Shown piece by piece: positions 26,831-35,183 of a stretch of 64,000 nt of DNA. Position 1 is the first letter of the stretch, and each line of letters opens with the position of its first letter. The DNA comes from Chitinophagaceae bacterium (GTDB taxonomy: Bacteria; Bacteroidota; Bacteroidia; Chitinophagales; Chitinophagaceae), in the NCBI GenBank assembly GCA_019638615.1, contig JAHBTL010000006.1:186001-250000 (forward strand). The letters are read 5' to 3'. A program made the position numbers and the translations under genes. The notes below the pieces were generated by a model. The model ran no database searches. It had not been told where the DNA came from and saw only the letters and a list, made by a program, of their open reading frames with translations.

Positions 26831-26893
26831 AGAGTTGAGTAAATATATACTTTGCTTTAAAGTACAGTCTTCGCATTGGCTCAGCCGAAATGC

Positions 26894-29056
26894 CTATTGC
26901 TTTACAAGCTTAAGCTCATTGATGATATTGGCAGCTCCACCCAGCTTGTCTATGCACCACAGTACATATCTTACATCCACGCAAATAGTACGGTTCATGT
27001 CCTTATCAAAGGCAAGCTTGTGGCTCAGGGCTTCATAATTGCCGTCGAAAGCAAGCCCTATCAAATTACCGGAACCGTCAATTACCGGTGATCCTGAATT
27101 TCCTCCCGTTATATCGTTGTTGGTAATGAAGCAAACTACCAGGTCGTTTGCACGCTTATCGATATACTGTCCAAAATCTTTTTTCTTTGCCAGTTCAACC
27201 AGCTTAGCGGGCAGATCAAATTCATAATCCCCCGGCACATATTTCTCCAATACTCCTTTCATCGTGCATACATAGTTGTACTTCACCGCATCGCGCGGCG
27301 TATAGCTTTTTACGCTGCCGTAGCTTACCCGCATGGTAAAAGTTGCATCAGGATACATTTTTCTTTTCGGATCCATCTGCATAACTCCTTTTAAATACAA
27401 TCTTCCCAGGTCATTGTTTTTTAACGCAAACTGCTGAAAAAAAGGATCATATTTACTGGTGTAATTTTTTACGAACCCGCCGGTATATGCATAGGCAGGA
27501 TCATTTTGTAATATGGTGGCATCCGGCTTTGACAGGAAGGCCTGCCATTTGGCATCGTTTAGAAGTATTGTATTGCTGAAAACTGCCATCGCCCATTTGT
27601 TATAGGTTTCAGGCTCTTTTAAATCGCCGTAGGCAGAGCGGATACCCTCATAAAAGCCAATAGGGTGCTGGTTTTTATCAATATTAGTATAAAACATGCT
27701 GCAGGTAGCTGCAAGTATCTGCTGATCCGATATTTTATTCTCGGCGTCCAGGAATTTTTTCCTGGCAGCGTCGGCTGCTTCCAATCCCTGTTTTACGGCA
27801 GCGGCGTCCACACCCTGCTTCAGCATATCGCTTTCCAGCTTAACAAGTGTAGCTGCAAATTTAGCCAACTGCGACCCCAGTATTCCTTCATATAAATAAA
27901 CGCGATGCTTTGCATAGGGTTTCCAGGTATCATACACTTTTGGCCATTCTGCAAAAATATTCTCAAATTCAGGTTTGCCTTTTGCCCACTGGCTGAACTT
28001 ATTTTCTTCCTCCTGTTTCTTTTCATATATACGATATTTCAGCAACTGCTTTGTTTCCCCGTCATAAAATTTCCAGTAATTGGCCACTCCGGCATACATA
28101 GATGTGAGTTTCAATTTTACAGCCGGATCTTTTTTCATTTCCTCAAGCATGGCTTTTAAACGTATGTCCCGGAGGTTGACGAGAGAGGGATTGTTGATTT
28201 CGGTTGCCAGTTTTATACCGTAAGAAGTTTCATAACGGTTGGTGCTACCCGGATATCCGTATATCATCGCATAATCGCCATCGTTATATCCTTTGATTGA
28301 AACGGGAAGAAAATATCTGGGCTTGAGCGGTACATTACCGGCAGCATAAGCGGCAGGGCTACCGTCTTTACCTGCGTATACACGAAAAACGGAAAAATCG
28401 CCTGTATGCCTCGGCCATTCCCAGTTATCTGTATCACCGCCAAATTTTCCGATACTTTCAGGAGGGGTACCTACCAATCGTATGTCGGTATACCGTTGGT
28501 ATACAAAAACAAGGAACTGGTTGCTTTTGAAAAGGGGACTTACCCGCGCTTCGATGTTTTTGGAAGGATCGGTATATTTTTGATTTATTTCCGAGATAAG
28601 CTCCGACTGCTTTTTTGCACGCTCATTTGCAGAAAGTCCCTCAAGAGCAGGCGCTATTTCCTTGGTAACATCTTCAATCCTTAACAGGAACTGAACGCTG
28701 AGATCCCGGGCGGGAATTTCCTGTGACTTATTGTATGCCCAGAAACCATCGCGCAGGTAATTGTGCTCAACAGAACTTGCTGTGGCAATGGCATCATAGC
28801 CGCAATGGTGGTTGGTAAAGATCAATCCTTCGTTGCTTACAATTTCACCGGTACAGCCTCCGCCAAAAATAACGATGGCATCCTTAATGGAAGCTTTGTT
28901 GATATCGTACAACTGTGCAGGCGTCAGCTTTAAGCCACGTTTTACCATATCGGCATATACCTGTTGCCCAAGCAAAAGCGGCAACCACATTCCTTCGTCT
29001 GCATACGATTTACAAACAGAAATGAACAGCAGCAACGTAGCGAAAAATCTTTTCAT
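26894..29056 (-). CDS. S46-family dipeptidyl-peptidase, DPP7 type
   Basis: A 720-residue secreted serine exopeptidase with a signal peptide ending in SYA (about residue 19). The catalytic His lies in TNHHCGYD (about H84), the Asp in the GGDTDNWEWPRHTGD segment and the nucleophile in TGGNSGSP. Counting 18 residues on from that serine, the position equivalent to residue 673 of Porphyromonas gingivalis DPP11 is glycine (AFDGNYEA). Arginine there gives the acidic specificity of DPP11 and glycine the hydrophobic specificity of DPP7, so DPP7-like activity is predicted. It releases dipeptides from extracellular peptides for amino-acid nutrition. Length is normal for the family. Confidence 0.93.
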   Translation of the reverse strand: MKRFFATLLLFISVCKSYADEGMWLPLLLGQQVYADMVKRGLKLTPAQLYDINKASIKDAIVIFGGGCTGEIVSNEGLIFTNHHCGYDAIATASSVEHNYLRDGFWAYNKSQEIPARDLSVQFLLRIEDVTKEIAPALEGLSANERAKKQSELISEINQKYTDPSKNIEARVSPLFKSNQFLVFVYQRYTDIRLVGTPPESIGKFGGDTDNWEWPRHTGDFSVFRVYAGKDGSPAAYAAGNVPLKPRYFLPVSIKGYNDGDYAMIYGYPGSTNRYETSYGIKLATEINNPSLVNLRDIRLKAMLEEMKKDPAVKLKLTSMYAGVANYWKFYDGETKQLLKYRIYEKKQEEENKFSQWAKGKPEFENIFAEWPKVYDTWKPYAKHRVYLYEGILGSQLAKFAATLVKLESDMLKQGVDAAAVKQGLEAADAARKKFLDAENKISDQQILAATCSMFYTNIDKNQHPIGFYEGIRSAYGDLKEPETYNKWAMAVFSNTILLNDAKWQAFLSKPDATILQNDPAYAYTGGFVKNYTSKYDPFFQQFALKNNDLGRLYLKGVMQMDPKRKMYPDATFTMRVSYGSVKSYTPRDAVKYNYVCTMKGVLEKYVPGDYEFDLPAKLVELAKKKDFGQYIDKRANDLVVCFITNNDITGGNSGSPVIDGSGNLIGLAFDGNYEALSHKLAFDKDMNRTICVDVRYVLWCIDKLGGAANIINELKLVKQ

Positions 29057-29077
29057 AGCGGTTTAATTTTTACATAA

Positions 29078-29085
29078 CAAACCTA
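29078..29085 (-). promoter_or_regulatory. -7 promoter element, S46 peptidase gene
   Basis: Read on the minus strand, TAGGTTTG matches TAnnTTTG, and the leader to the ATG at 29056 would be about 15 bases. Confidence 0.5.
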
Positions 29086-29350
29086 TGCAAAAATTAAAAG
29101 CGAACAACAGGTACATTGCTTTTGCTGACAGCACTAAAGCAAAGCCCAGGGTTTATTCAACCACTCGCCGTGATGGCAATCCCGACCTTCGGTTGGGATA
29201 AGCCATCCTCGCAGAAAAAAGAAGCACTTGTCCCGCTGCGGGGATTGCTTCGCCCGCCGAAACATTTGTTCAATTCAACGTTTATACAAGCGGTCTCGCA
29301 GTTTGCAGGTTCGTATAGCTGTCGGCGGGATCGAAATACGATAGATGCGG

Positions 29351-29488
29351 GGGGCTGACCAAAAAGGTCGTCATTGCGATTCGCCGCGGCGGAGAAGCAA
29401 TCCCAAATACTTAATCCGTTATCGTTCAATGGGATTGCTTCGGTCGTCCCTCCTCGCAATGACGTTCAGCGACCTTTTTGGTCATCCC
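29351..29488. repeat. R1 palindromic MITE-like element, full copy
   Basis: Terminal inverted repeats: GACCAAAAAGGTCGTCATTG from 29357, and its counterpart CGCAATGACG plus CGACCTTTTTGGTC ending at 29483, separated by a 5-base insert. An inner perfect 12-bp inverted repeat joins GAAGCAATCCCA (29394-29405) and TGGGATTGCTTC (29430-29441). The whole unit could fold into one long hairpin. It has no coding capacity, so it would depend on an enzyme encoded elsewhere if mobile. Confidence 0.8.
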
Positions 29489-29562
29489 CACCCTGGTAGC
29501 GCCCGGCATTTTTGTTTTTAGAAAAATAAAAGATAAAAATGTCTTTTATTTTAATTGTTCCG

Positions 29563-29570
29563 TAATTTTG
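29563..29570 (+). promoter_or_regulatory. -7 promoter element, RIC operon
   Basis: TAATTTTG is a full match to TAnnTTTG, about 29 bases before the likely transcript start-to-ATG interval of the first operon gene at 29607. Confidence 0.55.
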
Positions 29571-29606
29571 TGCTTCCTTTTGGTAAACAATTAAAATCAA
29601 AATATT

Positions 29607-30560
29607 ATGGTAACAGTGGAAATACTGGATGTAACCCGCATTGAGCCCAAGCTCAAGCATCCTACCATTTTTAAACATTTTGACGCCCTGGATGCCGGTG
29701 AAAGCTTTACTATTGACAATGACCACGATCCCAAGCCGCTGTATTACCAGCTTTTAGGCGAACGTGGCAATATATTTACCTGGGAGTACCTGGAGCAGGG
29801 TCCGCGGCGGTGGCAGGTAAAAATAGCCAGGCGCAGCAAGGAAGACCAGGGGCAAACCATGGGCAATATTGCAGCAAAGGATATACACAAAGCCGAAGTA
29901 TTTAAAGCAAAGGGAATTGATTACAGTTGCGGCGACGGCAAAACGCTGAAAGAAGCAGGAGCTTTGCCTGACATCAGCGAAGATACGCAGCATACCGCTG
30001 TAGCGGAAGCAGTCAACCGACCATTGTCTGCATCGCAGGACTTTAATAAATGGCCGCTCGGGTTCCTACTGGATTATATAGTAAACACTCACCATCGCTA
30101 TATAAAAGACAATGTGGAAGTGATCAGTGGCTTAACGGCTAAAGTGGCGCAACGACACGGACTGCAGCACCAAGAGCTGAACCGGCTGGGGCAATCTATT
30201 CCTTCCTTCCTGCAAAACCTGCTCGCACATGTCAACAAGCAGGAACAGGTCGTCTTTCCTCTTATCCGGCAGGCGGTCGCAAAGAGAAACGATACTGCTT
30301 CAGCGCAGGAAATAGAGGGTGATGTCATCAACCAATCGGCGCTGGTGCTGCAAAAAGAACAGTTTATTATGAAGGAGGATCTGGCTTATTTCCGCAGGCT
30401 CACGAACGGCTACAAGCTGCCCGATGATGCTTGCAATTCTTACACCTACCTGTATCAAAAACTGGAAGAAATGGAAGACGACCTGAAGCAATATATACAT
30501 ATAGAAAATAACATTCTGTTGCCCCGGGCCGCGACGCCGGAAAAAGAAAGCGTACAATGA
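29607..30560 (+). CDS. DUF2249-ScdA_N-hemerythrin fusion, iron-sulfur cluster repair (RIC) type
   Basis: A 317-residue three-domain protein. Residues 1-76 are a DUF2249 domain (LDVTRIEPKLKHPTIFKHFDAL...). Residues 85-118 are the ScdA_N/DUF542 segment (NIAAKDIHKAEVFKAKGIDY-SCGDG-KTLKEA); the usual CysCys pair is SerCys here. Residues about 150-310 are a hemerythrin-like di-iron domain with H162/H163, H184, H208, E213 in HVNKQEQVVFP, and a late His in YIHIENNILLPRA. RIC proteins (YtfE/ScdA) restore iron-sulfur clusters damaged by nitric oxide or peroxide. The fused DUF2249 domain is an addition compared with YtfE. It leads a four-gene operon. Confidence 0.85.
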   Translation: MVTVEILDVTRIEPKLKHPTIFKHFDALDAGESFTIDNDHDPKPLYYQLLGERGNIFTWEYLEQGPRRWQVKIARRSKEDQGQTMGNIAAKDIHKAEVFKAKGIDYSCGDGKTLKEAGALPDISEDTQHTAVAEAVNRPLSASQDFNKWPLGFLLDYIVNTHHRYIKDNVEVISGLTAKVAQRHGLQHQELNRLGQSIPSFLQNLLAHVNKQEQVVFPLIRQAVAKRNDTASAQEIEGDVINQSALVLQKEQFIMKEDLAYFRRLTNGYKLPDDACNSYTYLYQKLEEMEDDLKQYIHIENNILLPRAATPEKESVQ

Positions 30561-30604
30561 ACCGGGTATGATAGCAGGCAGGTAAAGACAATAAATATTT
30601 CCAG

Positions 30605-31432
30605 ATGAAAATAAATGACAACACAAAAATATCGGAGCTGATCAAAGCGAATAAAAATTGTATCGATGCCATTGCAGGCGTGGCAAAACCCTTCCATCGT
30701 CTCCGGAATCCCATCCTGCGTAAAGTAATGGCTTCGAGGGTAAGCATAGCGGAAGCTGCAAAGATGGGCGGCTGCACAGTGGAAGCAATTGTAGCTGCAC
30801 TAACGCCGCTGGGCTTTGAATATGAAAAAAGAAAAGCCGCTGAAAACACCGGTATACAGTCTAAGCCGCAATGGCTTTCTCAGGCCGGAGCCGACAGCAT
30901 TGTCCGGTACGATGTGCGCCCCATTATTGAGTCGGGAACCGATCCGCTGAAAATGATCCTTGCCAGGTTCAAAGACGTGCCACCTAGTGGTATTTTATGC
31001 ATTATCAACAGCTTTGTACCTACTCCGCTCATTCATTTGTTGAAACAGGAAAAAGCGGAAGACAGCTATGTTGATACGATCTCCGAAAAAGAGTCGCACA
31101 CCTATTTTTTGAAAAAGAAAAAAGAAAATATTGCAGAAAAGACTACGAATGACAAAGTGATAATGGACGATGCGGCGTCGTTCCAGGCAGTGTATGATTC
31201 TTTTGCCAGGGAAAAAATAAAAGAAACGGATGTGCGCAATATGGAAATGCCGATGCCCATGCAAACGATCCTGGGCGAGCTACATGCGCTTCCTGAGGGT
31301 AATATGTTGTATGTACATCACAAAAGGATACCGGTTTACCTCCTGGAAGAGCTGGCGGATAAAAATTACGAAGTGCATATTCATACAGTTGATGACAGCA
31401 ATGTGAAGATGATCCTTTTTGAGAAACAATAA
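30605..31432 (+). CDS. DUF1858-DUF2249 protein
   Basis: A 275-residue soluble protein. Residues 1-70 match the DUF1858 pattern (ISELIKANKNCIDAI, then MGGCTVEAIVAAL with a conserved Cys). Residues about 100-175 form a DUF2249 domain (VRYDVRPIIESGTDPLKMI...VPPSGILCIINSFVPTPL), and residues about 205-275 look like a second, shorter DUF2249 copy (ILGELHALPEGNMLYVHHKRIPVYLLEEL). DUF2249 is related to the sulfur-carrier TusA/SirA fold. The gene lies 44 bases after the RIC gene and 11 bases before the membrane-protein gene. DUF1858 and DUF2249 proteins tend to accompany RIC and nitric oxide genes, so a role in sulfur delivery or redox sensing is inferred. Confidence 0.8.
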   Translation: MKINDNTKISELIKANKNCIDAIAGVAKPFHRLRNPILRKVMASRVSIAEAAKMGGCTVEAIVAALTPLGFEYEKRKAAENTGIQSKPQWLSQAGADSIVRYDVRPIIESGTDPLKMILARFKDVPPSGILCIINSFVPTPLIHLLKQEKAEDSYVDTISEKESHTYFLKKKKENIAEKTTNDKVIMDDAASFQAVYDSFAREKIKETDVRNMEMPMPMQTILGELHALPEGNMLYVHHKRIPVYLLEELADKNYEVHIHTVDDSNVKMILFEKQ

Positions 31433-31443
31433 ATTTTTATGAG

Positions 31444-32709
31444 GTGGCAGACATTCATATAGGAAAAGCCCCGCCCAACAGCGCCATCCTTCCGTTTTAT
31501 GCAACCGGGGCTATCGTCTTCTGGCTGCTTTGCCTGCTGTTGCTGCTGAGCTCCGGTGCGCTCACCACCTTCTATTTCAATCCGCATTTGCTTGCTCTTG
31601 TACACCTCGCAGCATTGGGATGGGGCACAATGATCATTTTTGGCGCAGCACATCAATTGCTGCCCGTTGTCTGCGAACGCGACCTGTTCAGCCCTGTAAT
31701 GGCATCGCTTTGCTGGTATACCCTTACAGCGGGCGTGGCATTGCTCAGCTTTTCTTTCTGGCATTTTCGTGCAGGCTGGACAATGATCACAGGCGGGGCG
31801 CTGGTAGTATTATCTGCATGCGCTTATTTCTGTAATGCTGTGTTCACCAGCCGCATTTGCAGTCATTATGCTGTTGTGCGGCTGTTCATTGTTACTTCAG
31901 CAGCCTGGCTTTTGTTTACAGTAACGGTTGGACTGCTGCTGGCGGTTAACCTGGCTTTTCCTTTTTTTGATAAAAACCACCTGGAAATTCTAAAGCTGCA
32001 TGCCCACGCGGGTTTGGCAGGCTGGTTCCTGCAATTAATAACAGGCATCAGCAGTAAGCTGGTTCCGATGTTTTTGTTGGGAAAATCTGTAAAAGAAAAA
32101 CTATTGCACTATGCCTGCATCCTGCAAAATGCCGGGCTGCTCCTGTTTTTGCTTGATGGTTACTTTTCCGGTATCCACCCTTTTCGCGCCCTGCTGTATG
32201 CAATAATTGCAATTGCCGGTATTGTGTGCTGGCTGCTATACCTGTACGATGCTTTTCGCCACCGTGTTCGTAAAAGCATTGACGTGCAGATGAAGCACAC
32301 ATTTGTTTCTTTCCTACTTCTCGGCATGGCATTGCTGCTGATACCGGTAATGCTGTTTGCAGAAAATTACCGCTGGACAATGCTGTATGGCACTTTTCTA
32401 TTGATGGGATGGATAACGGGCATCATTCTCGGTAAAACATTTAAGACCCTGCCCTTTATCGTTTGGAACGGACATTACAAGTCGCTGTCGGGGAAAGTGA
32501 AAGTACCTTTGCCCAAACAATTGTACAGCGAGCCATGGGTGGTATGGCAGTTCCGTTTATTCATTGCCGCCATCCTGCTGCTTGCCGCAGGCATTATTTT
32601 GAATGAAACAATGATCATCCGGATAGCAGCCGTTGTATGGCTGGCGGTAGCATCGCTGTATGTATTGAATGTACTGAAAACGCTGCTGCACAAAACAAAG
32701 ATACAATGA
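31444..32709 (+). CDS. Polytopic NnrS/heme-copper-oxidase-subunit-I-like membrane protein
   Basis: A 421-residue inner-membrane protein with about 11-12 hydrophobic helices. Two internal motifs recall NnrS and oxidase subunit I: HLAALGWG with AAHQLLP (His54 and His70), and KLHAHAGLAGWF with KLVPMFLL (His186 and His188). The histidines are placed like heme or metal ligands, but the full ligand set of a catalytic oxidase is not visible, so I do not call it an oxidase. NnrS-type proteins protect against nitrosative stress. No ATG is in frame at the N-terminus, so the GTG at 31444 is the likely start. Its stop overlaps the next start by 4 bases (ATGA). Confidence 0.8.
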   Translation: MADIHIGKAPPNSAILPFYATGAIVFWLLCLLLLLSSGALTTFYFNPHLLALVHLAALGWGTMIIFGAAHQLLPVVCERDLFSPVMASLCWYTLTAGVALLSFSFWHFRAGWTMITGGALVVLSACAYFCNAVFTSRICSHYAVVRLFIVTSAAWLLFTVTVGLLLAVNLAFPFFDKNHLEILKLHAHAGLAGWFLQLITGISSKLVPMFLLGKSVKEKLLHYACILQNAGLLLFLLDGYFSGIHPFRALLYAIIAIAGIVCWLLYLYDAFRHRVRKSIDVQMKHTFVSFLLLGMALLLIPVMLFAENYRWTMLYGTFLLMGWITGIILGKTFKTLPFIVWNGHYKSLSGKVKVPLPKQLYSEPWVVWQFRLFIAAILLLAAGIILNETMIIRIAAVVWLAVASLYVLNVLKTLLHKTKIQ

Positions 32710-33035
32710 TGGACATTGCATTTACCGATCCGCATGCAACAGAAAAGATGAAAGCGCAGGAAGCGCTGTACAACGTGATAGACCCGGAACTGTTTGTAAA
32801 CGTAATAGACCTGGGGCTGATATACGATCTTGATTTTGGGGAGGAAGCTGCCATCAATGTAACAATGACGCTGTCCACCCCGCACTGCCCCATGGGCGAA
32901 GCCATTACGAATGGCGTCCGAAATGCCCTTGAGCTCATTTTCCCTGACAGGAAGGTTACCATTTACCTCACTTTTGATCCTCCCTGGAGCTTTGAAATGC
33001 TGACAGAAGAAGGAAGAACGCAGTTGGGTGTATAA
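32706..33035 (+). CDS. MIP18/DUF59-family iron-sulfur assembly protein
   Basis: A 109-residue protein of the DUF59 (MIP18/SufT/PaaD) family. The conserved segment VIDPELFVNVIDLGLIYDL is followed by TPHCPMGEAI, with the reactive Cys, and by the family C-terminus PWSFEMLTEEGRTQLG. Such proteins help assemble or deliver iron-sulfur clusters. The ATG at 32706 overlaps the previous stop (ATGA); a second ATG follows immediately at 32709. A longer frame from 32637 would run inside the upstream gene and is rejected. Being last in an operon headed by a RIC repair protein supports an iron-sulfur role for the whole cluster. Confidence 0.88.
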   Translation: MMDIAFTDPHATEKMKAQEALYNVIDPELFVNVIDLGLIYDLDFGEEAAINVTMTLSTPHCPMGEAITNGVRNALELIFPDRKVTIYLTFDPPWSFEMLTEEGRTQLGV

Positions 33036-33165
33036 AAACAATGATATTGTTGGAAATCATTTTCTGCATAACAATCTCAGAACCCAGGGAAAGAATTTCG
33101 ACATAGTAAAAGTTGCTTTTGTAATGCACCGCTTGTGTATGTTTCAGCGGCTATGGAATACGCCT

Positions 33166-33891
33166 TCAATAATTCACCCGGCACAGAAATAAGCCGTGGG
33201 CGGGAACAGCAAAATCTGCGGCGGTACAGTCCCGCTTTTCGATAATTGCCCTGAACGCAGGGATATCAATTTTCCCCCTCCCGGCCTGCAACATGGTTCC
33301 TGTCAATCCCCTTACCATTCCCCTCAAAAACCTGTTCGCTTTTACGTAATACACCCACCCATCACTGGTTTCCTGCCACTCACTTTCCATGATGGTGCAA
33401 ACAAAGTTTTTTACCTGGGTATTGCGTTTTGAAAAGCTGGTAAAATCTGAATACTCTTTTATTACGGCTGCCGCTTCCTGTAATTTAATTTTATCGAGGG
33501 TATAAGGGAAATAATAAGCCCTGTCGGACAAAAAAGGGTTTTTCGTATGATATAAGAAATAACGGTATTCCCTGCTTACGGCATCAAACCTGCAATGCGC
33601 ACCAGGATGTACAGCATACACACGTTTTATAACTATATCGGGAGGGAGAATGGCGTTGATATTGTAAATCACGCGCTCAGGTATGCTGCCATCAAAATCA
33701 AAATGAAAAAAATTCTGTAAAGCATGTACGCCCGCATCGGTACGGGAAGACCCTGTTAAAAGAAACTCCTGCCTGAAAAAAACGCCTAACGCCTTTTGTA
33801 TTTCCGATTGTATGGTAGCTGCATTGTCCTGCACCTGGAAGCCGGCATAGGCTGTTCCCTTATAAGTTGCTTCAATAAAATACCTGGACAT
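33166..33891 (-). CDS. truA: tRNA pseudouridine(38-40) synthase
   Basis: A 241-residue TruA. The catalytic aspartate lies in SSRTDAGVHALQNF. Other family features are the N-terminal EATYKGTAYAGFQVQ, the RFDAVSREYRYF segment and the C-terminal NRFLRGMVRGLTGTML. The enzyme converts uridines 38, 39 and 40 of the tRNA anticodon arm to pseudouridine. Length is standard. The promoter element at 33919 fixes the start at 33891. It is convergent with the iron-sulfur operon. Confidence 0.96.
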   Translation of the reverse strand: MSRYFIEATYKGTAYAGFQVQDNAATIQSEIQKALGVFFRQEFLLTGSSRTDAGVHALQNFFHFDFDGSIPERVIYNINAILPPDIVIKRVYAVHPGAHCRFDAVSREYRYFLYHTKNPFLSDRAYYFPYTLDKIKLQEAAAVIKEYSDFTSFSKRNTQVKNFVCTIMESEWQETSDGWVYYVKANRFLRGMVRGLTGTMLQAGRGKIDIPAFRAIIEKRDCTAADFAVPAHGLFLCRVNY

Positions 33892-33918
33892 GTAAAGGTT
33901 TGTTTACGCTGTACCCGG

Positions 33919-33926
33919 CAAAACTA
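33919..33926 (-). promoter_or_regulatory. -7 promoter element, truA
   Basis: On the minus strand this reads TAGTTTTG, a full match to TAnnTTTG, about 27 bases upstream of the ATG at 33891. Confidence 0.55.
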
Positions 33927-33966
33927 CCATAAACCGTGGTTTGTTTATGGTTTGTTGTTTATAGTG

Positions 33967-34080
33967 AAAATTTCAAACCAGAAACTTCAAACTATAAACC
34001 AAGCAACCTGAAACCTGTAACCCGAAACCACAAACTAAAAACCATAAACCTGAAACTTGTAACCTGCAACCCGAAACGGC
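33967..34080. repeat. Degenerate heptamer array H1 (AAACCTG-like)
   Basis: About 15 consecutive units with a 7-base step: AAACCAG, AAACTTC, AAACTAT, AAACCAA, then (one 8-mer) AAACCTG, TAACCCG, AAACCAC, AAACTAA, AAACCAT, AAACCTG, AAACTTG, TAACCTG, CAACCCG, AAACGGC. Position 2-4 is almost always AAC. The array ends exactly at the stop codon of the minus-strand lipoprotein gene. Confidence 0.75.
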
Positions 34081-35118
34081 CTACCGTTTTGCCTGGTCGT
34101 TCAGTATTTCATTTTTAACTTTCCGGTTCTCCAGTATTTTAACATACTTAAGCGCCAGTTTATTACTGTAATTTTCGTACGCCTTTTGCGCCCACCCGAT
34201 TGCCTCATCCAACTCACCATTGATCTCGCTGATGATCGCCATATTGTAACATGCCCTGCCTGCAACCTTAACATCCTTGTTTTGTGTTTCTTTTTGCCAA
34301 AGCTCAGCCGCCCCGTCCCAGTTACCGGTTTGTGCTTTTCGCCTGGCTGTCCTGAACTGGTCGGTGCCTTTTACATAATAATCGCGTGTTACTCTTGAAT
34401 AATAAGGTACTATTCTCAACGCATACGCTTCACCGGCTTTTATTCCTGTTTCTTTAACGGCATCTTTTCTCGAAAGCAATGCCGCCGCTGCTGCCGCAGG
34501 GTTTATTCCCCTTCCATAAAAATTGAGGTTGCTTGACAAGGGAAACTCATCTATAATATTTTTGCCGGCAGGGTCGTATATGCGCCAACCGGTTTTAACA
34601 AGCGTATTCAAAGTAGCCGTATGTTCTATAGCCGGCGCCTTGCCTAATGGCGTATTCACGCTTACCGGGCTGGCGTTATAGCTTAATTTAGAATCCGTAT
34701 CAAATAATTCAAGTGCAAATAGTATATCTGTATTGTTTTTCTTACACAATTGCTCTACTTCCTTCCAGCTCAACGGAGCGGGAAAAACGCCCGGAGCCGA
34801 TGCATACATGCCCGCCGAATTGATAACCTTCACGCTGCTGAACCGGTCATTCTTTAACAAAGTAGCAGTAAGTCCGTCAACACTGGCAGCTGCTCCTTCT
34901 TTATCAAGCTGCGCCCCTTCCAGCGAGAATACTTTGTCTACCACTTCTATTACCTTGTTGCGGGGATCCGTTTCGCTTCTGTCGATGATACCGGCTTTTT
35001 TAGCATATGCAGGCAATGTTACAGGCGCGGGTTCAATAACGCTGATGCGGACATGCTCGGTAGCTGCACAGGAACAGAAAGCAATAGCTACCGCGATAAA
35101 AAAAAGAAGATTTTTCAT
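34081..35118 (-). CDS. DUF6340-like lipoprotein with TPR-like C-terminus
   Basis: A 345-residue lipoprotein. The signal ends at the lipobox AFCSC, so it is anchored in the outer membrane or periplasmic face. A central domain (about 25-260) follows the layout of DUF6340, a Bacteroidota family of unknown function: PAPVTLPAYAKKAGIIDRS, then ADILFALELFDTD-like and RIVPYYSRVTRDYYVKG segments. The last 80 residues form helical tetratricopeptide-like hairpins (TGNWDGAAELWQKE...AGRACYNMAIISEINGELDEAIGWAQKAYE), suggesting a protein-binding role. Its 3' end abuts heptamer array H1. The kinase gene lies 65 bases upstream on the same strand. Confidence 0.75.
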   Translation of the reverse strand: MKNLLFFIAVAIAFCSCAATEHVRISVIEPAPVTLPAYAKKAGIIDRSETDPRNKVIEVVDKVFSLEGAQLDKEGAAASVDGLTATLLKNDRFSSVKVINSAGMYASAPGVFPAPLSWKEVEQLCKKNNTDILFALELFDTDSKLSYNASPVSVNTPLGKAPAIEHTATLNTLVKTGWRIYDPAGKNIIDEFPLSSNLNFYGRGINPAAAAAALLSRKDAVKETGIKAGEAYALRIVPYYSRVTRDYYVKGTDQFRTARRKAQTGNWDGAAELWQKETQNKDVKVAGRACYNMAIISEINGELDEAIGWAQKAYENYSNKLALKYVKILENRKVKNEILNDQAKR

Positions 35119-35183
35119 ATATAGAATTTACCAGGGAAGAAGCCCTGCTATATGGAACGAAAAAGTTTATACTATATTATCCG

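Larger units (their letters stand above)
26262..26893. other. Intergenic region with R2 and decayed R1 repeats
   Basis: No gene is seen. It contains the full R2 copy (26454-26680) and a decayed R1-like stretch (about 26720-26830) with scattered R1 words such as GGATTGCTTCG and CGCAATGACG. It lies between convergent genes. Confidence 0.7.
29057..29606. other. Intergenic region between divergent peptidase and RIC operon
   Basis: It holds the promoters of both flanking transcription units and the full R1 element (29351-29483). A second R1-like degraded patch (about 29170-29265) shows CAATCCCGAC and GGGGATTGCTTCG words. No gene is seen; reading frames here are repeat-derived. Confidence 0.7.

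Noticed and set aside
29157-29726. Minus-strand frames in the RIC operon promoter region
   Set aside because: They overlap the R1 element and the start of the RIC gene and show no protein features.
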